A stretch of 64,000 bases of DNA from Candidatus Jettenia caeni (GTDB lineage: Bacteria; Planctomycetota; Brocadiia; Brocadiales; Brocadiaceae), in the NCBI GenBank assembly GCA_000296795.1, contig BAFH01000003.1, positions 620,401 to 684,400 on the forward strand, in the 5' to 3' direction. Made by a program: the position numbers and the translations under genes. Positions 62,341-64,000 of this stretch are shown piece after piece. The notes under the pieces were generated by a model that saw nothing but the letters and a program-made list of their open reading frames with translations, made no database searches and had not been told where the DNA came from. How positions within the stretch are numbered: the stretch's first letter is position 1; every line of letters starts with the position of its first letter.

Positions 62341-62756
62341 AATATTTGATACCTTATATTTGACACCTTACTTTATAATAATATTGAGAAGGTAACACAT
62401 ATTCTTACTTAATAGGAAAAGTAATAAAAAAAGAGCTTTAAACCTTTATTGGTTATTATCTTACATCATTATAACCTATCCTGATATATCACGACTTTTC
62501 ATAGGTAAGCATTTTCTATTGTTGATGAGTCCAAAATAAGTAATTACATGATAATAAAGTAAATAAATTTGTCAAATATATTGTGTACAAATTTGCACAG
62601 ATTTACACAGCGTTGTTTCGTAAATTGTATAAGTGTTTTGTTATCAACAACTTAAGAAAAACAAGGTGAAGGCTTAAACTCTTCTAAATTCAGTACTTAT
62701 GAATATTTATGCAACAATGTTGATTCATAACCAATATCTGCTTTTGGAGTCTTATC
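62341..62756. other. Intergenic region
   Basis: No gene was seen. The stretch is AT-rich, with words like GTGTACAAATTTGCACAG and TTGTTATCAACAAC. I looked for DnaA boxes and found no cluster. Confidence 0.4.
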
Positions 62757-63608
62757 CTACTGTGTTATCTCTCTGTATCTATCGTGTAAAAGTTTTGTTA
62801 TAGGACCGGGGATAAGCTTTCCAATAGATTGTCCGTTCATTTTTGAAATGGGCATGATCTCTAGTAAGGAGTTAGTGATAAAGACCTCGTCCGCCTCAAG
62901 GACTGTTTCCATTCCAAAGAGCTTCTCCAAGGTACAAATATTGTTTTCTCTACAGAGCTTTAAGACAACCTTCCGTGTAATGCCCGGCAAAATATTGGCA
63001 TTCAGGGATGGAGTAATAATAGTATTTCCCTGAACAATGAAAATATTACTTACAGCACATTCGGTAACATAGTTATCTGTATTGAGGATAAGTGCATCGT
63101 GAGCTTTCTCTTCTATTGCTTCTTTCTTTATAAGACAGTTAGCTAAGAAGTTGAGTGTTTTGTGACGTGAAAGAGGGCAGGTAGTACTCCTCCGGATATG
63201 GGAAGTGATAAGCGACATACCGTTTTTATATAACGATGCCGGGTAAGGCGTCAATGGTTTTGTGTGAATTACAAAGGTAGGGTTTATAATTTCCGCAGGA
63301 ATAATTCCATGTGCCGCAAATCCACGGGAGAGTGTCATACGTACATAGGCATCCGTTAAATTGTTTGTAGTAAGAAGCTGTTCAATAATGTGTCGTATTT
63401 GCTGAGATGTATAAGGAAAAGGGATATCAAAATACTGTGCCGAATTTGAGAGACGTGTAATGTGATCGTCAATTCGGAATGGCTTTTTATTGTAAGTTCT
63501 CAAAGTTTCAAAAAGACCATCTCCATAAAGAAAACCCCGGTCCAGGGTGCTTATGTGTCCTTCAGTTTCTTCTATAATTTTATCATTTAAAAAGATAGCG
63601 TTGGACAA
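62757..63608 (-). CDS. pabC: Class IV aminotransferase, probably aminodeoxychorismate lyase
   Basis: The 283-residue fold-type-IV PLP enzyme has LDRGFLYGDGLFETLRTYNKKPFRIDDHITRL, the PLP lysine in SRHKTLNFLANCL, and TECAVSNIFIVQGNTIITPSL. Branched-chain and D-amino-acid aminotransferases share this fold. The gene immediately upstream (44 bases) encodes the end of a chorismate-using synthase, so PabC, which yields 4-aminobenzoate for folate, is the best fit. The family assignment is firm; the substrate is contextual inference. Confidence 0.82.
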   Translation of the reverse strand: MSNAIFLNDKIIEETEGHISTLDRGFLYGDGLFETLRTYNKKPFRIDDHITRLSNSAQYFDIPFPYTSQQIRHIIEQLLTTNNLTDAYVRMTLSRGFAAHGIIPAEIINPTFVIHTKPLTPYPASLYKNGMSLITSHIRRSTTCPLSRHKTLNFLANCLIKKEAIEEKAHDALILNTDNYVTECAVSNIFIVQGNTIITPSLNANILPGITRKVVLKLCRENNICTLEKLFGMETVLEADEVFITNSLLEIMPISKMNGQSIGKLIPGPITKLLHDRYREITQ

Positions 63609-63652
63609 TGGGCTTTACCAATTTTACACGTTCTATGATAACCGGTATTTTT

Positions 63653-64000
63653 CTATCGTGAATTACATAATTTTAAGGAATCAATGAGGGCCTTGGCCTT
63701 ATGCATAGTCTCTTCGTACTCTTCTTCTTCGTCTGAATCGGCTACAATACCACTCCCAACCTGAAAGTATACTGTCTTACCCTTCATAACGAAGGTGCGT
63801 ATAGCAATGTTAAGGTCCATATCTCCGTTAAATCCTATGTACCCCACAGCGCCTGTATAAACACCTCGTTTGGTAGGTTCAAGCTCATCAATAATCTGCA
63901 TGGCACGGATCTTTGGTGCGCCGGTAATAGAACCTCCGGGAAACGTAGCCTTTAGCAAGTCTACTAAATCGTATCGTTCATGCAAATCCCCTTCAACAGT
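63653..64000 (-). CDS. pabB: Aminodeoxychorismate/anthranilate synthase component I, C-terminal part
   Basis: The frame is open to the last base of the window, so the gene continues beyond it. The visible 115 residues include FPGGSITGAPKIRAMQIIDELEPTKRGVYTGAVGYIGFNGDMDLNIAIRTF and VYFQVGSGIVADSDEEEEYEETMHKAKAL. This is the conserved C-terminal chorismate-binding domain with the G-S-G-I-V-A-D-S site. TrpE shares these motifs; the pabC-like gene next to it favours PabB. The rest must be read from the adjoining sequence. Confidence 0.85.
   Translation of the reverse strand, partial: TVEGDLHERYDLVDLLKATFPGGSITGAPKIRAMQIIDELEPTKRGVYTGAVGYIGFNGDMDLNIAIRTFVMKGKTVYFQVGSGIVADSDEEEEYEETMHKAKALIDSLKLCNSR

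Noticed and set aside
62341-62756. Possible replication origin (AT-rich, TTATCAACA words)
   Set aside because: Only single imperfect DnaA-box-like words, no cluster, and no dnaA, dnaN or parAB nearby.
1-64000. tRNA, rRNA and riboswitch genes
   Set aside because: I scanned the intergenic regions by eye for conserved tRNA arms, rRNA stretches and well-known riboswitch cores and recognised none. A covariance-model search could still find some.

Overview
The window reads as a contiguous chromosomal segment of a moderately AT-rich, Gram-negative, largely anaerobic bacterium. A planctomycete of the Brocadiales (anammox) type is my best inference. It rests on gene content: a planctomycete-like RNA polymerase omega subunit, a four-subunit pyruvate:ferredoxin oxidoreductase, rubredoxin, an LsrF-like aldolase, a Gld-type ABC operon, and very repeat-rich intergenic DNA. 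No rRNA or tRNA gene was seen, so the assignment is not proven.

Layout. 0-10 kb: the tail of a DUF11 protein, an internally deleted group II intron, a lipoprotein, an M20 peptidase, rubredoxin, a zinc alcohol dehydrogenase, an LsrF-like aldolase, a DUF72 protein and a cysK-cysE pair. 10-18 kb: rpoZ, then an ABC ATPase/permease/GldG-like/DUF4340 cluster ending in a DegP-type protease. 18-22 kb: a Tat-exported multicopper oxidase and a second HtrA protease, bracketed by two inverted copies of a structured repeat. 22-28 kb: a full-length group II intron with its reverse transcriptase, then a CheR-PAS-histidine kinase with a response regulator. 28-34 kb: non-coding DNA with a perfect 34-copy 16-bp tandem repeat, an isochorismatase-family hydrolase, a thioredoxin-like gene with an in-frame UGA in place of the first CxxC cysteine (candidate selenoprotein), an FMN reductase, pirin, and two MITE-like elements nested in an older repeat. 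34-43 kb: a TolC-like lipoprotein with a metal-binding lipoprotein, DUF763, an IS630 remnant, a secreted V8-type protease followed by a BsuPI-type inhibitor-like gene, and a large secreted beta-propeller protein.

43-50 kb is a toxin-antitoxin and defence island with intact and decaying modules: ParE-type pair, BrnT/antitoxin with frameshifted toxin, PIN remnant, polymorphic-toxin remnant, HEPN-like protein, HepT/MntA, HicBA, and a frameshifted FokI-type nuclease immediately behind hicBA. 50-56 kb: porCDAB with a cyclase-family gene, behind an ECF sigma/anti-sigma pair. 56-64 kb: a TIM-barrel-like protein, bioB, bioF, alr, a sigma-54 response regulator, and a pabC-pabB-like pair cut by the window end.

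The metabolic genes form short operons (cysK-cysE; porC-porD-porA-porB; bioB/bioF/alr). The accessory DNA between them is dominated by perfect or near-perfect palindromes, often several per intergenic gap.
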